Origin: Aidingimonas halophila
GTDB lineage: Bacteria; Pseudomonadota; Gammaproteobacteria; Pseudomonadales; Halomonadaceae
Assembly (NCBI RefSeq): GCF_900106955.1
Contig: NZ_FNNI01000006.1
Coordinates: 310,001 to 374,000 of the forward strand
Direction of reading: 5' to 3'
Length of the DNA stretch: 64,000 bases
This document shows positions 19,182 through 31,340 of the stretch, piece by piece. A program made the translations under genes and the position numbers. The number at the start of each line of letters is the position of its first letter. The first letter of the stretch is position 1. The notes beneath the pieces were generated by a model. That model worked only from the letters and a program-made list of their open reading frames with translations, had not been told where the DNA came from and did no database searches.

Positions 19182-20141
19182 ATGACGGCGACAACAACGG
19201 CACTGAATGTCGTAATCGACAGCCATCGACGTCTGTCGCAGCGAATCCACCAGATCGAGCTGGTGCCACGTGATGCAAGACCGCTGCCATTTGCGCCGGC
19301 TGGGTCACATCTGGAAGTGCGGCTGCCCAATGGCATGACGCGTCATTATTCACTGCTGGATAGCGGCAGCGAGGGATGCTATCGCATCGGCGTACTCAAC
19401 GACCCGACATCCCGGGGTGGCTCGGCGTTTCTGACCGAACAGGCGAGCCCCGGCACAGCATTGAGCGTCTCCGCACCGAAAGATCATTTCCCACTCGATG
19501 ACTCCCTGGAGCGTTACGTACTGATCGGCGGTGGCATCGGTATCACGCCGTTGGTCGCCATGGTTCGCCAACTGCGTCAGTGGGAAGCCCCACTGGAACT
19601 CCACTACCTGGTACGTCATCGTGAGGATGCCGCTTTTCTCGCGGAGCTGGAAGCCCTGGTTCCCGAAGCACATCTGCATCTACATGAATCCTCTCGGCAG
19701 GGCCGGACCGATCCGCGCACGCTGGTCGGCCATCATGATCCCGACGTCGGCGTCTACGCCTGCGGTCCGGACGGCTTGCTTACCGCCCTGACCGAGGCGA
19801 CACGCCATTGGCCCGAGGGCGCGCTACGCATGGAACGCTTTCGCGGTATCACCGAGACCGTTTCCCATGACCGTTCCTCCTGCCTGGTGGAACTCAAGCG
19901 CAGTGGGTCTCGATTCACGCTGGCACCGGATGAGTCACTGCTCGACGGCCTGACTCGCACCGGTGTGGCGCCGGATAGCCTGTGCTGTGAAGGTGCCTGC
20001 GGCACCTGTGCCGTCACGGTACTCGAGGGTGAAATCGATCATCGCGATGTACTGCAATCCGACAGCGAAAAAGCGGCCAACGAACTCGTCTATGTCTGCG
20101 TCTCACGTCCCAAGAGCGAGAAGCTCGTGCTCGATCTCTGA
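19182..20141 (+). CDS. Rieske oxygenase reductase (FMN/NAD(P)H/[2Fe-2S], VanB/CntB type)
   Basis: 319 aa. Order of domains: flavin-binding barrel (about residues 1-100, with MTRHYSLLDSG), NAD-binding domain (VLIGGGIGITPLVAMV near 110; YACGPDGLLTAL near 195) and a C-terminal plant-type [2Fe-2S] ferredoxin (C-x4-C-x2-C in SLCCEGACGTCAV, fourth Cys in YVCVSR). This is the phthalate-dioxygenase-reductase layout used by CntB and VanB. It starts 12 bases after the GMC stop with a GAGGAGG ribosome site. It is the obvious electron donor to the Rieske oxygenase upstream. Confidence 0.92.
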   Translation: MTATTTALNVVIDSHRRLSQRIHQIELVPRDARPLPFAPAGSHLEVRLPNGMTRHYSLLDSGSEGCYRIGVLNDPTSRGGSAFLTEQASPGTALSVSAPKDHFPLDDSLERYVLIGGGIGITPLVAMVRQLRQWEAPLELHYLVRHREDAAFLAELEALVPEAHLHLHESSRQGRTDPRTLVGHHDPDVGVYACGPDGLLTALTEATRHWPEGALRMERFRGITETVSHDRSSCLVELKRSGSRFTLAPDESLLDGLTRTGVAPDSLCCEGACGTCAVTVLEGEIDHRDVLQSDSEKAANELVYVCVSRPKSEKLVLDL

Positions 20142-20187
20142 GCCGGGCATCGACACGTCGCTTCACAATCATCACCGAGGTAACCCA

Positions 20188-21672
20188 ATGACCCTGACCT
20201 ACGCTGACTGGCAACAACGCGCCGCCGACCTGTCGCTCAATGGCAGCGCCTACATCGACAGCCGCCGTGTAGCCTCCCGTCAAGGCGAGTGGCTGGAATC
20301 GATCAATCCCATGACGGGCGAAACACTGACGACGATCGCCGCTTGCGGCATCGAGGAGATCGATAACGCTGTCGCCGTTGCCCGGCGCACGTTCGATACC
20401 GGCGCCTGGTCACGTGCCGAGCCGACGACACGTCGCCAGACGCTGCAAGCCATCGCCGCAGCGATTCGCGACAATGCCGAAGAACTGGCCCTGCTCGACA
20501 GCCTCGAGGTTGGCAAGTGCATTCACGAAGCCCTGGATGATGTGGAAGAATCCGCCTTGCTGTTCGACTGGTTCGGCGAAGTCCAGGACAAATGCTATGA
20601 CCAGCTCGCCCCCAGTCCCAGCCATGTACAGGCGACTGTCGTGCATGAACCGCTTGGCGTGGTAGGCGCCGTGGTACCGTGGAACTTTCCCCTTCACAAT
20701 GCCTCGGTGAAACTGGCACCGGCACTGGCCGCCGGTAATAGCGTGGTGCTCAAGCCCGCCGAGGAGTCGTCGCTCTCCGCGCTGCGCCTGGCGGAACTCG
20801 CGACCCAGGCCGGCCTCCCACACGGCGTGCTCAATGTCGTGCCGGGATATGGGCATATTGCCGGTGAAGCCCTGGGGCGTCATCACGATGTCGACGCACT
20901 CGGCTTTACCGGATCGACCGAGATCGGCAAGCGGTTCTTGATCTATTCCGGTGAATCGAACATGAAACCCGTCTGGCTCGAGTGCGGCGGCAAGAGTCCG
21001 CACCTGATCTTCGACGACTGTCCCGATCTGGATACCGCCGTGGACAACGCCGTGGCGGGCATCTTCACCAATGCCGGCCAGGTCTGCTCGGCGCATTCAC
21101 GGCTGCTACTGCAGGAGGGTATCGCCGATCGCTTCCTCGACGCCCTGCAGGCACGCATATCCACCCTGGTTGCCGGCGACCCACTCGACCCCGCCACGAT
21201 GCTCGGCCCACTCGTCAGTCAGGCCCAGTTCGACAAGGTCTGCGAGTATCTGGCCATCGGCAAGCGTGAGGCCACGCTGCTGTGTGGCGGCGACACCCGG
21301 CAGATCGCGGATGGCAGACTGTTCGTCTCGCCCACGGTATTCACGGAGGTGGCCTCACATCACCGTATTTTCCAGGAGGAGATTTTCGGTCCCGTTCTCA
21401 CCGTGACACGCTTCGATGAAGAGAGCGAAGGCGTGACACTGGCCAACGAAAGCCAGTATGGTTTGGCGGCATCGCTCTGGACCTCGGACCTGGGACGCGC
21501 TCACCGTCTGTGTGATGCCATTCAGGCCGGTACCGTGACGGTCAACGGCGTCGATGCCGTCAGCCCGCAGACTCCCTTCGGCGGGATGAAGCAGTCAGGC
21601 ATCGGTCGTGATTACGCCTTGACCGGGATGCACAAGTACATGGCACTCAAGACCCGCTGGATTCATTATTGA
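20188..21672 (+). CDS. NAD(P)-dependent aldehyde dehydrogenase (PuuC/BetB-like)
   Basis: 494 aa. The general base Glu265 (VWLECGGKSPH) and the nucleophile Cys300 (NAGQVCSAHSR) are both present, with GFTGSTEIGKR and the C-terminal PFGGMKQSGIGRD. Closest, by recollection, to aldehyde dehydrogenases acting on aminoaldehydes (PuuC, betaine-aldehyde types). The ATG at 20188 is preceded by CCGAGGTAA; an open frame extends upstream but overlaps the reductase gene. Probably oxidises the aldehyde made by the GMC enzyme or released by the Rieske oxygenase. Confidence 0.9.
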   Translation: MTLTYADWQQRAADLSLNGSAYIDSRRVASRQGEWLESINPMTGETLTTIAACGIEEIDNAVAVARRTFDTGAWSRAEPTTRRQTLQAIAAAIRDNAEELALLDSLEVGKCIHEALDDVEESALLFDWFGEVQDKCYDQLAPSPSHVQATVVHEPLGVVGAVVPWNFPLHNASVKLAPALAAGNSVVLKPAEESSLSALRLAELATQAGLPHGVLNVVPGYGHIAGEALGRHHDVDALGFTGSTEIGKRFLIYSGESNMKPVWLECGGKSPHLIFDDCPDLDTAVDNAVAGIFTNAGQVCSAHSRLLLQEGIADRFLDALQARISTLVAGDPLDPATMLGPLVSQAQFDKVCEYLAIGKREATLLCGGDTRQIADGRLFVSPTVFTEVASHHRIFQEEIFGPVLTVTRFDEESEGVTLANESQYGLAASLWTSDLGRAHRLCDAIQAGTVTVNGVDAVSPQTPFGGMKQSGIGRDYALTGMHKYMALKTRWIHY

Positions 21673-21709
21673 TGATGGCCGATCCGTTCTATCGACACAG
21701 GAGTCACAC

Positions 21710-22447
21710 ATGACGTCATCCACCGAGATCCCCGGAACGCCCCGGCAGCAGCTCGCCTGCGTCTTCCGCTGGCTGGCACGCCTCGACATGAACGAGGCCG
21801 TGGCCAACCATTGCAGCCTGGCCACCCGAGGAGACGGCACGCGCTTTCTGGTCAATCCCGAAGGTCGCCACTTTGCCGAAATGCGAGCCAGCGACCTGGT
21901 CGAGGTGGATGCCGGTGCAGGCCAACGTCGCCCTGCCGGAATCGACCCCACGGCCTGGGCCATCCATGGTGCCATGCACCGTCAGGGACGCGGTGTGGGG
22001 TGTATCATGCACACCCATTCGCTCTACGCCACCGCACTGGCTTGTCTCGAATCCCCGGAACTGCCGCCGGTGGAGCAGAATGCCATGCGTTTCTTCGAGC
22101 GCGTTCACATCGATACTGGTTTCGATGGTATGGGTCTGGACGAAGAGGCAGAACGCCTCGGTCGTCTGGCCGGAACGGCCCCGGTACTTCTGCTCGGTAA
22201 TCACGGTGTCGTCACCACGGGAGCCGATGTTGCGGAGGCTTTCGATCACCTGTATTACTTCGAGCGGGCCTGCCGTTCCTATCTGGTGGCACGTGCCAGT
22301 GGCTTGCCGCTGCGACCGGTATCCCCGGAAATCGCGCGCAAGACGGCCCGGCAGTGGGAAGATAGTCTGAATCACGGCTCCGCTCATATGCATCTGGCCG
22401 CGCTGATGCGTCTTCTCGATCGCGACGAGCCCGATTATCGGGACTGA
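21710..22447 (+). CDS. Class II aldolase/adducin-domain protein
   Basis: 245 aa. The zinc site pattern is visible: GCIMHTHSLYATAL (two His) and LLLGNHGVVTTG (third His); NHCSLATRG near the N-terminus is the usual phosphate/substrate loop. Members cleave or epimerise hydroxylated carbonyl compounds, often phosphorylated, but this branch also contains decarboxylase-like and unassigned enzymes. CAGGAG precedes the ATG. Its place after the aldehyde dehydrogenase suggests a later carbon-carbon cleavage step. Reaction not determined. Confidence 0.85.
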   Translation: MTSSTEIPGTPRQQLACVFRWLARLDMNEAVANHCSLATRGDGTRFLVNPEGRHFAEMRASDLVEVDAGAGQRRPAGIDPTAWAIHGAMHRQGRGVGCIMHTHSLYATALACLESPELPPVEQNAMRFFERVHIDTGFDGMGLDEEAERLGRLAGTAPVLLLGNHGVVTTGADVAEAFDHLYYFERACRSYLVARASGLPLRPVSPEIARKTARQWEDSLNHGSAHMHLAALMRLLDRDEPDYRD

Positions 22448-22453
22448 CCTTCC

Positions 22454-23476
22454 ATGACTGCCCCGACGTCCGCCCGACGCCGAACCCCATCCCCCGAACG
22501 AATCGGCATTCTACTGATGCCGCAATTCTCGTTTGCCGGGCTAGGGGCGCTCCTGGATCCGCTGTTCATCATCAACTGGCTGGCTCAGGAACCGCGCTTC
22601 CAGTGGCAACTGCTGGGCAGTGATGCGTCGATCGCCGCCTCCAATGGCGTGCCCTTGAGCGTCGACACCGACTGGCCGGCCCCCACCGAGCTCGACAGCG
22701 TATTCGTGCTGGCCAGCTTCGAAACCAAGACCCATACCGGCGACAAGCGCATCGCCATGTGGCTGCGTCATTGTGCGGCGGCAGGTGTCGAATTGGGGGG
22801 TATCGAGATGGGCACCGAGGTATTGGCAGCCGCCGGCGTCCTGGATGATCAACGCGTTGCCGTGCACTGGGACAACCTGGAAGGCTTCCGCGAACTCTAC
22901 CCGCGGATTCAGGCGACCAGCGATCTCTACACGATCGCCGGCCAACGGCTGAGTTGTGCAGGGGGGACCGCCGTACTCGACATGGTGCTCGCCTGGCTGA
23001 CTCCTCGGGTCGAGTCTCCCTACATGGAGGAGCTACGCAACCACCTGCTGGAACGCCGTCAACGCAAGGGCGACACCGAGCAGCTCGCGGCCGCACCCGA
23101 GCATCATGTCGAGACATCGGCGCAACTGCGCAAGGTGATTCGCGCGATGCGCCGAACCATCGAGAATCCTCTGCCGGCCCCCGAACTGGCCGCCCTGGTC
23201 GGCTTGTCGGCCCGGCAGTTGGAAAGACGATTCAAGGCCGAACTGGGCGTGACCCCCATCCGTTACTACCTGTGGCTGCGTATCAACCGGGCCCACCGGC
23301 TACTGCAACAGACCGACCTCAGCGTTGCCGAGGTGGCAAGCTGTGCCGGCTTCGGCTCTCTGGAACACTTTTCCCGCGCCTATCGGAAGTTCTTTGGCTG
23401 TGCGCCCAGCGACGATCGTCTACAGTCACGGGATGCGCCGGTACTGCCGGTCCGCTACCTGCCTCATCAACGATAA
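22454..23476 (+). CDS. GlxA/GbdR-type transcriptional regulator (DJ-1/PfpI plus AraC domains)
   Basis: 340 aa. Residues about 15-180 form a class I glutamine amidotransferase-like (DJ-1/PfpI) sensor domain (IGILLMPQFSFAGLGALLDP; GIEMGTEVLAAAGVL). Residues about 225-325 are an AraC helix-turn-helix domain (LAALVGLSARQLERRF; GFGSLEHFSRAYRKFFG). This architecture is shared by GbdR (glycine betaine), CdhR (carnitine) and related regulators of quaternary-amine and amino-acid catabolism, which supports that type of substrate for this cluster. It starts 6 bases after the aldolase stop, so it is in the operon it probably activates. Confidence 0.9.
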   Translation: MTAPTSARRRTPSPERIGILLMPQFSFAGLGALLDPLFIINWLAQEPRFQWQLLGSDASIAASNGVPLSVDTDWPAPTELDSVFVLASFETKTHTGDKRIAMWLRHCAAAGVELGGIEMGTEVLAAAGVLDDQRVAVHWDNLEGFRELYPRIQATSDLYTIAGQRLSCAGGTAVLDMVLAWLTPRVESPYMEELRNHLLERRQRKGDTEQLAAAPEHHVETSAQLRKVIRAMRRTIENPLPAPELAALVGLSARQLERRFKAELGVTPIRYYLWLRINRAHRLLQQTDLSVAEVASCAGFGSLEHFSRAYRKFFGCAPSDDRLQSRDAPVLPVRYLPHQR

Positions 23477-23487
23477 TGACCTTCGAC

Positions 23488-23505
23488 TTGTCTGATGTCC
23501 GACAA
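23488..23505. promoter_or_regulatory. Inverted repeat TTGTC-N8-GACAA
   Basis: Perfect 5-bp arms in the 87-base gap before the membrane protein gene. Short, so it could be chance; a regulator site controlling that gene is possible. Confidence 0.3.
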
Positions 23506-23563
23506 ATCCCTAGGATGCTAATGGTTAGCGCCATTTCTCTTACGTTCCGGAAACTTTGCTTCA

Positions 23564-24913
23564 ATGACCAGCAAGGAGTCGCTCAGCGTCAACGCCCACC
23601 CCAGTGATACGGCCATGCCGCCCTGGCGACATCCCGTTTCCGGTATGGCAATCTTTATCGGCTTGCTCTTGCAGATCGCCAGTTTCACCGGCCTACCTAT
23701 CGGTTCGGGACTCGTCGGCTACTTCTTCTGGGTTGCCGTCGCCTTGCTGTGGACGGATCTCGACCCTCGCACCCGCCTGCAAGCCGGCGTACTCTCCACG
23801 GCTGGCCTGATTCTGCTGCTCGTCAGCCGGTACCACTATCAAAGCCATGTCGACTGGCCGACCATCCTCGGGGGCAACACCTATGTAGTGGCCATGCTGG
23901 TCGGTGTCAGTTTCATCGGCCTGATCGGCTCACGCGGCGGTGACAAGGGACATGCCAGCGTCGGTACCCGAGGACTGATCAGCACCTGGCTGAGTGTTCA
24001 TATGCTGGGCTCGATCCTCAATCTCTCGTCGGTCTTCATGATCGGTGACCACATCAAGGCACGGGCACCACTGCAATTGCCTCAGATACTGACGCTGAAC
24101 CGCGGTCTTTCCAGCGCGGCTTTCTGGTCTCCGTTCTTCGCCTCGATGGGGGTGGCAATGAGTGCGGCGCCGGAGATGCACTACGTCAGTCTCCTCGTCA
24201 CCGGCCTGCCACTGGCCCTCATTTCCTGCCTCGTGACTCGTTTCGAAATGCAACGACGGTTCGATCTCTCCAATGTCCACGGTTTCTCGTTGTCACCGAC
24301 GAGCCTGCTGATGCCGGTATCGATGGCAGCGCTGGTCATGCTGTTCCATTACGTTCTTACGCCTTCACTGACCATCGTCAGCATCATCACGTTCCTGCTG
24401 CCTGTTGCTGCCCTTATCCTCAATCTGCCGAAGGGGATGGGCTGGACGGCACGACGCGTTCTCACTCATACCCGAGTCCGCTTACCGGCGATGCGTGGTG
24501 AAGTGTCACTGTTCCTGTCGGCGGGCCTGTTTACCTTGGGGCTTTCGACCTTTATCGATGCCGCCACGGGCAGTCAGTGGGTCTTGTTCGACCATTTCGG
24601 CGCTCGCGAAGCGATGATGAGCTATCTGGCCATCATCGCCAGCGCCATGATCGGCCTGCACCCGATCATCGGCGTGTCGACGCTGGCCTCACTGCTCGAT
24701 ATCGACAGTGTCAACCATACCTTGCTGGGCCTGGTCGCTCTCTGTGCCTGGGCAGTCGGCGCCGCCATCGGTCCGCTGTCGGGTATCAATCTGTCGTTGC
24801 AAGGGCGCTATGATACCAACGGCTACCGCATCATGAAGAACAACATCGTCTATGCCTTGCTCATGTCAGGCTGTGTCTTCGTCGCCATCATGCTGGTGGC
24901 CAATGCAACGTAG
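23564..24913 (+). CDS. Multi-spanning membrane protein of unknown function
   Basis: 449 aa, strongly hydrophobic, about 11-12 membrane segments. Features: a cytoplasmic-looking loop SRGGDKGHASVGTRG near residue 125, a re-entrant-like stretch SSAAFWSPFFASMGVAM near residue 185, and a symmetric late segment YLAIIASAMIGLHPIIGVS near residue 355. The internal symmetry and helix-breaking Pro/Gly motifs look like secondary transporters of the ion-transporter superfamily, but I recognise no named family. Its position right after the catabolic genes and regulator suggests it carries the substrate or a product of the Rieske pathway; this is inference. No clear ribosome site; a later start at MPPWRHPVSG is possible. 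Confidence 0.65.
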   Translation: MTSKESLSVNAHPSDTAMPPWRHPVSGMAIFIGLLLQIASFTGLPIGSGLVGYFFWVAVALLWTDLDPRTRLQAGVLSTAGLILLLVSRYHYQSHVDWPTILGGNTYVVAMLVGVSFIGLIGSRGGDKGHASVGTRGLISTWLSVHMLGSILNLSSVFMIGDHIKARAPLQLPQILTLNRGLSSAAFWSPFFASMGVAMSAAPEMHYVSLLVTGLPLALISCLVTRFEMQRRFDLSNVHGFSLSPTSLLMPVSMAALVMLFHYVLTPSLTIVSIITFLLPVAALILNLPKGMGWTARRVLTHTRVRLPAMRGEVSLFLSAGLFTLGLSTFIDAATGSQWVLFDHFGAREAMMSYLAIIASAMIGLHPIIGVSTLASLLDIDSVNHTLLGLVALCAWAVGAAIGPLSGINLSLQGRYDTNGYRIMKNNIVYALLMSGCVFVAIMLVANAT

Positions 24914-24932
24914 CACCCCCGCTGCATCACCG

Positions 24933-25448
24933 TCAGGTTTCCGAGGCCCGTGAAAAGTAACGGTGCCCGCACTGATGGCAAGGCTCGATGCGAGTCACGC
25001 GCTCCAACTCGAGAGTCGCGCCACAATGCACGCACGCCATACGTCCGGGCGCGGCGATTTCGCCCTCGCAGTAGTCGGCCCGAGCGGCCTCCAGATCATC
25101 GTCGAATCGCGCCTTGTCGACGATCGAACGGTCGGCGATCGAAAGCAGGGATTCAGACACCTTGCGCGACAACGCCGACAAGTCGATACCCAGCCAACTG
25201 GCCACACTCTCTCCACCGGCGGCCAGATAGCGACGCATGTCCTTGAGGTCACGCTCGACCCAGGCTCTCAGCAACGACAACTCATTCTTGGTGTAGTCCT
25301 CCAACTCGGCTTCGAACTCCACCGCCTCATCGAGATCGCGCTGCAGATTTTCCCAGGAGAGTTCTTCTGCCCCCTCCTTGAGACGCGAGAGCAATCGCTC
25401 ATATCCCTCACGCAGGCGATGTTCACGCTGCTCCTTGTTCTCGCTCAT
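24933..25448 (-). CDS. YbeL-like zinc ribbon protein (DUF1451)
   Basis: 171 aa. The first 120 residues are helical and rich in Glu, Arg and Leu. The C-terminal part holds a zinc ribbon with two Cys pairs (ACVHCGATLE and EPCHQCGHRYF). This matches the DUF1451/YbeL family. In E. coli ybeL also lies next to leuS, and here it is divergent from leuS. The ATG at 25448 has GAGGAGG just upstream. The function of the family is not known to me. Confidence 0.85.
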   Translation of the reverse strand: MSENKEQREHRLREGYERLLSRLKEGAEELSWENLQRDLDEAVEFEAELEDYTKNELSLLRAWVERDLKDMRRYLAAGGESVASWLGIDLSALSRKVSESLLSIADRSIVDKARFDDDLEAARADYCEGEIAAPGRMACVHCGATLELERVTRIEPCHQCGHRYFSRASET

Positions 25449-25528
25449 ATTGACCTCCTCGCACATGGATACACCCTATGGCCCCTACCTGACAGCGCCT
25501 CGCTAGGGTATGCTTGATAACCATTTAG

Positions 25529-28168
<2,640 letters not shown>

Positions 28169-28202
28169 GCCGAATTTCGTCGTGGACCAGGAGGGCTAGA
28201 TC

Positions 28203-28694
28203 ATGCGACGCCGTACATTCCTGACATACAGTCTGGCGATGCTGGGGACAACCGGGCTCGTCGGCTGTGGTTTTCGATTGCGTGGCCTGGACGGGGACAT
28301 TGCCGGGCTCGATAGATTGGCATTCGACGCTGCCGACAGCGACCTGTCCGATGTCGTGCGTGACGAGCTCGAGGGGGCCGGGACCCTGATCGATGATAAA
28401 GCGCCATTACGGCTCAATCTGGGTCCGGAGACACTGAACCAGTCGGTATTGACGTTCGGCAGTGCCGGTAGCCGTGAAATCGAATTGACCCTGACAGCGC
28501 CCTTCTCCGTCCAGCAGACGGCAAACGATGCCTACCTGATGAACCAGGAGCAACTCGAGGTCACCACGACGTACAGTGTCACGGACGATAACCTGCTGGC
28601 ACAGGACGACTTGCGTGCAGAAGCCACTGAACGGCTGCGTCGTGACGCGGCTCGACAGTTACTCGATCGGTTACGCTCGCTGGCAGACGACTGA
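28203..28694 (+). CDS. lptE: LPS-assembly lipoprotein LptE
   Basis: 163 aa. The signal peptide ends in the lipobox TGLVGC (Cys22 or near), followed by GFRLRG, the usual LptE mature start. LptE plugs the LptD barrel and inserts lipopolysaccharide into the outer leaflet. GGAGGG precedes the ATG. It lies between leuS (34 bp) and holA (6 bp), the conserved order. Confidence 0.93.
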   Translation: MRRRTFLTYSLAMLGTTGLVGCGFRLRGLDGDIAGLDRLAFDAADSDLSDVVRDELEGAGTLIDDKAPLRLNLGPETLNQSVLTFGSAGSREIELTLTAPFSVQQTANDAYLMNQEQLEVTTTYSVTDDNLLAQDDLRAEATERLRRDAARQLLDRLRSLADD

Positions 28695-28700
28695 CACCTC

Positions 28701-29759
28701 ATGAAAGTCTTCCCTGACAAGCTCTCAGCCGAACTGGAAAAACGTTTGCCACCGGTAGTGATCGTTGCCGGTGACGAACCATTGATCCACATGGAAGCCT
28801 GCGATGCCGTACGGACCGCAACGCGGGATCGCGGCATCGAAGAGCGCGAGGTGCTGCACGTCGAGAGTGGTTTTGCCTGGGGGCGTTTGACAGAATCCGC
28901 CGCCAGCCTCTCGCTGTTTGCGTCCAGCAAGCTGATCGAACTCCGTCTGGGTAGCCAGAACCTCGGACAGGATGGCGCCAAGGCACTGGAGCATTACGCC
29001 AATCAATTGTCGCATAGCGACAATGTCCTGCTGATCGCCTCCGCCCGACTGGAGCGCAAGCAGCAACAAAGCAAGTGGTTCAAGGCTCTCGACAAGGCCG
29101 GCATATTCGTCCCCGTCTGGCCGGTCGATCACCAGCGCTTGGGATTCTGGATCCGTGACCGGGCCGTTCGGCATGGTCTTTCCATCAACATGGAAGCGGC
29201 GCGCCTGCTGGGTGAACGCACGGAGGGCAATCTACTCGCCGCTGATCAGGAGTTGCAGAAACTGGCTTTGCTGATGCCTTCCGGCACCCAGGTCGATACC
29301 GATACCATTGCCAGCGGTGTCGAGGACAGCGCCCGCTATGATGTGTTCACACTGGCGGATGCGTGCCTTCGTGGTGAACGGGAACGCGCGTCGCGAATCA
29401 TCGGAGGCCTTCGCGGTGAAGGAGTGGAGGCCCCGATCGTACTATGGGCTCTGACCCGGGAATTACGCACGCTACTATCGCTGTATCAGCATCTCGACCA
29501 AGGGCAGAGTTTCGAGCACGCCTGCAAGTCACAGAAACCGCCGATCTTCGACAAACGGCGCCCCGCCTACCAGCAGGCGCTCAACCGGCTACCGGTCAAA
29601 CGACTGCACAAGTTATTGCTGTTTGCCCAACGTCTCGACCTTGCTATCAAGGGCGCCAGCCCGATCCCGCTCTGGGATGGCTTGCACGACCTGGCCCTGA
29701 CACTGGCCGGTGGGCGCGGGCTGCTGGCGGAATCCTCCTTTTCGTACAAAGTGGGTTGA
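28701..29759 (+). CDS. holA: DNA polymerase III subunit delta
   Basis: 352 aa. Clamp-loader subunit that opens the beta sliding clamp. Starts MKVFPDKLSAELEK, followed by VVIVAGDEPLIHMEACDAVR, the usual delta N-terminus; the C-terminal collar domain (DLAIKGASPIPLWDGLHDLAL) is also typical. Six bases after lptE. No obvious terminator follows before the antiporter gene. Confidence 0.95.
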   Translation: MKVFPDKLSAELEKRLPPVVIVAGDEPLIHMEACDAVRTATRDRGIEEREVLHVESGFAWGRLTESAASLSLFASSKLIELRLGSQNLGQDGAKALEHYANQLSHSDNVLLIASARLERKQQQSKWFKALDKAGIFVPVWPVDHQRLGFWIRDRAVRHGLSINMEAARLLGERTEGNLLAADQELQKLALLMPSGTQVDTDTIASGVEDSARYDVFTLADACLRGERERASRIIGGLRGEGVEAPIVLWALTRELRTLLSLYQHLDQGQSFEHACKSQKPPIFDKRRPAYQQALNRLPVKRLHKLLLFAQRLDLAIKGASPIPLWDGLHDLALTLAGGRGLLAESSFSYKVG

Positions 29760-29867
29760 GTTCGCCCCCACCCCCCTGATCTCGGTCTCATATTACGGTA
29801 TCATGCCGCGCTTTGCGCCCATCGCGGTGTCTGAACGTACCATCCATTCCAACGACACGAGTCCGCC

Positions 29868-31214
29868 ATGAATGCCGTCGTTCTGGCCATCCTGGTGATG
29901 GTCACCTTGAGTCTCGCTCGCATTTCCGTCGTCTTTGCCCTCATCATCGCCAGCCTGGTCGGCGGTCTCTACGCCGGCTTGCCCCTATCGGAGGTTCTCG
30001 ATGCGTTCAACGATGGGCTGGGAAATGGGGCTACCATTGCACTCTCCTACGCCGTTCTCGGTGCCTTTGCCGTGGCGCTATCCCGCTCAGGAGTGACCGA
30101 ACTACTGGCCGATCGCACCATCCACCGGCTGGGGCTGGATAACAATGATCGGAGACACCGATCGGTGGTGTTGACGTTGCTGGGTGCTCTGCTCGCTGCC
30201 GCCATCAGCTCACAGAATCTGATTCCGGTGCATATTGCATTCATTCCCGTGCTGGTTCCGCCTCTGCTCAAGCTGATGAACCATCTCCAACTGGATCGGC
30301 GCGCCGTGGCCTGCGTGATCACTTTCGGTATTACCGCCCCCTATATGTTGCTGCCGGTAGGCTTCGGTTCGATCTTTCTCAATGATCTGTTGCTGGGGAA
30401 CATCAATGAAGCGGGCGCCGAACAAGGGCTTGCAGTGGATGCCGGGATGGTGCCTTTGGCCATGGGCATTCCCATCAGCGGCATGCTACTGGGTTTGATT
30501 ATCGCCGTTTTCTTCAGCTACCGCCGTCAACGCGTGTACGAGGATCGCGACCTGGCTCATGGCGATGAGCGACCTGCCCAGGCAGCTCAACACCTGGCTA
30601 CCTGGCAAATGCTGGTGCTGGCCGTCGCACTGGTGGGCACGGTGGTGATTCAGCTACTGACAGACTCGATGGTGTTGGGCGGACTGTTCGGCTTTGCCCT
30701 GCTTTCGGTCAGTGGCGTGTTTCGCTGGCACGAACAGGACGATATTTTCACCGAAGGCATGCGAATGATGGCACTGGTCGGTTTCATCATGATCACTGCA
30801 GCCGGATTTGCCAGCGTGATGCAGGAAACCGGACAGGTCGAGACACTGGTCGCCAGTTCGACCGAGGTGATCGGCGACAACCGTGGCCTGGCGGCTCTGA
30901 TCATGCTGCTGGTAGGGCTGTTCATCACCATGGGCATCGGTTCGTCGTTCTCGACCATACCGATCATCGCTTCGCTTTATGTGCCGCTGGCACTCAATTT
31001 CGGCTTTTCTCCCATGGCCACCGTCGCACTGGTCGGCACCGCTGCCGCACTCGGCGATGCCGGCTCACCGGCGTCGGACTCGACGCTTGGCCCTACGGCA
31101 GGGCTCAACGCCGATGGTCAGCATGACCATATCTGGGACTCCGTCGTACCGACATTCCTCCACTACAATATCCCACTCATCATTTTCGGCTGGCTGGCGG
31201 CAATGGTGCTTTGA
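29868..31214 (+). CDS. NhaC-type Na+/H+ antiporter family membrane protein
   Basis: 448 aa with about 11 membrane segments. Conserved family features: [19 protein letters not shown] near residue 115, [17 protein letters not shown] near residue 355 and [17 protein letters not shown] near residue 390. The family (NhaC/YuiF-like) exchanges Na+ for H+, though some members carry amino acids such as histidine. In a halophile Na+ export is plausible. It is a single gene followed by a strong inverted repeat. Confidence 0.8.
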   Translation: MNAVVLAILVMVTLSLARISVVFALIIASLVGGLYAGLPLSEVLDAFNDGLGNGATIALSYAVLGAFAVALSRSGVTELLADRTIHRLGLDNNDRRHRSVVLTLLGALLAAAISSQNLIPVHIAFIPVLVPPLLKLMNHLQLDRRAVACVITFGITAPYMLLPVGFGSIFLNDLLLGNINEAGAEQGLAVDAGMVPLAMGIPISGMLLGLIIAVFFSYRRQRVYEDRDLAHGDERPAQAAQHLATWQMLVLAVALVGTVVIQLLTDSMVLGGLFGFALLSVSGVFRWHEQDDIFTEGMRMMALVGFIMITAAGFASVMQETGQVETLVASSTEVIGDNRGLAALIMLLVGLFITMGIGSSFSTIPIIASLYVPLALNFGFSPMATVALVGTAAALGDAGSPASDSTLGPTAGLNADGQHDHIWDSVVPTFLHYNIPLIIFGWLAAMVL

Positions 31215-31220
31215 CCCTAC

Positions 31221-31254
31221 CACCAGGTTGCCGACACATGCCGGCAACCTGGTG
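31221..31254 (+). terminator. Hairpin after the antiporter gene
   Basis: Perfect 13-bp stem CACCAGGTTGCCG / CGGCAACCTGGTG with an 8-base loop, 6 bases after the stop codon. A loose pyrimidine stretch (TCATTTCTT) follows about 6 bases later. Likely transcription terminator. Confidence 0.7.
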
Positions 31255-31270
31255 AATGACTCATTTCTTG

Positions 31271-31340
31271 CTCTGGATCACTGCAGTGCAGCATATGTTG
31301 TGCTAAACAGGTAGTCATGCCCTATCACTGTGATCCAGAG
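31271..31340 (+). promoter_or_regulatory. Long-range inverted repeat spanning the P-type ATPase leader
   Basis: CTCTGGATCAC (31271-31281) and GTGATCCAGAG (31330-31340) are perfect complements separated by 48 bases. The right arm ends 7 bases before the ATPase ATG and covers the place where its ribosome site must lie (CCAGAG). If transcribed as one leader, pairing would hide that site, so it could be a control element for the pump. Confidence 0.45.
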
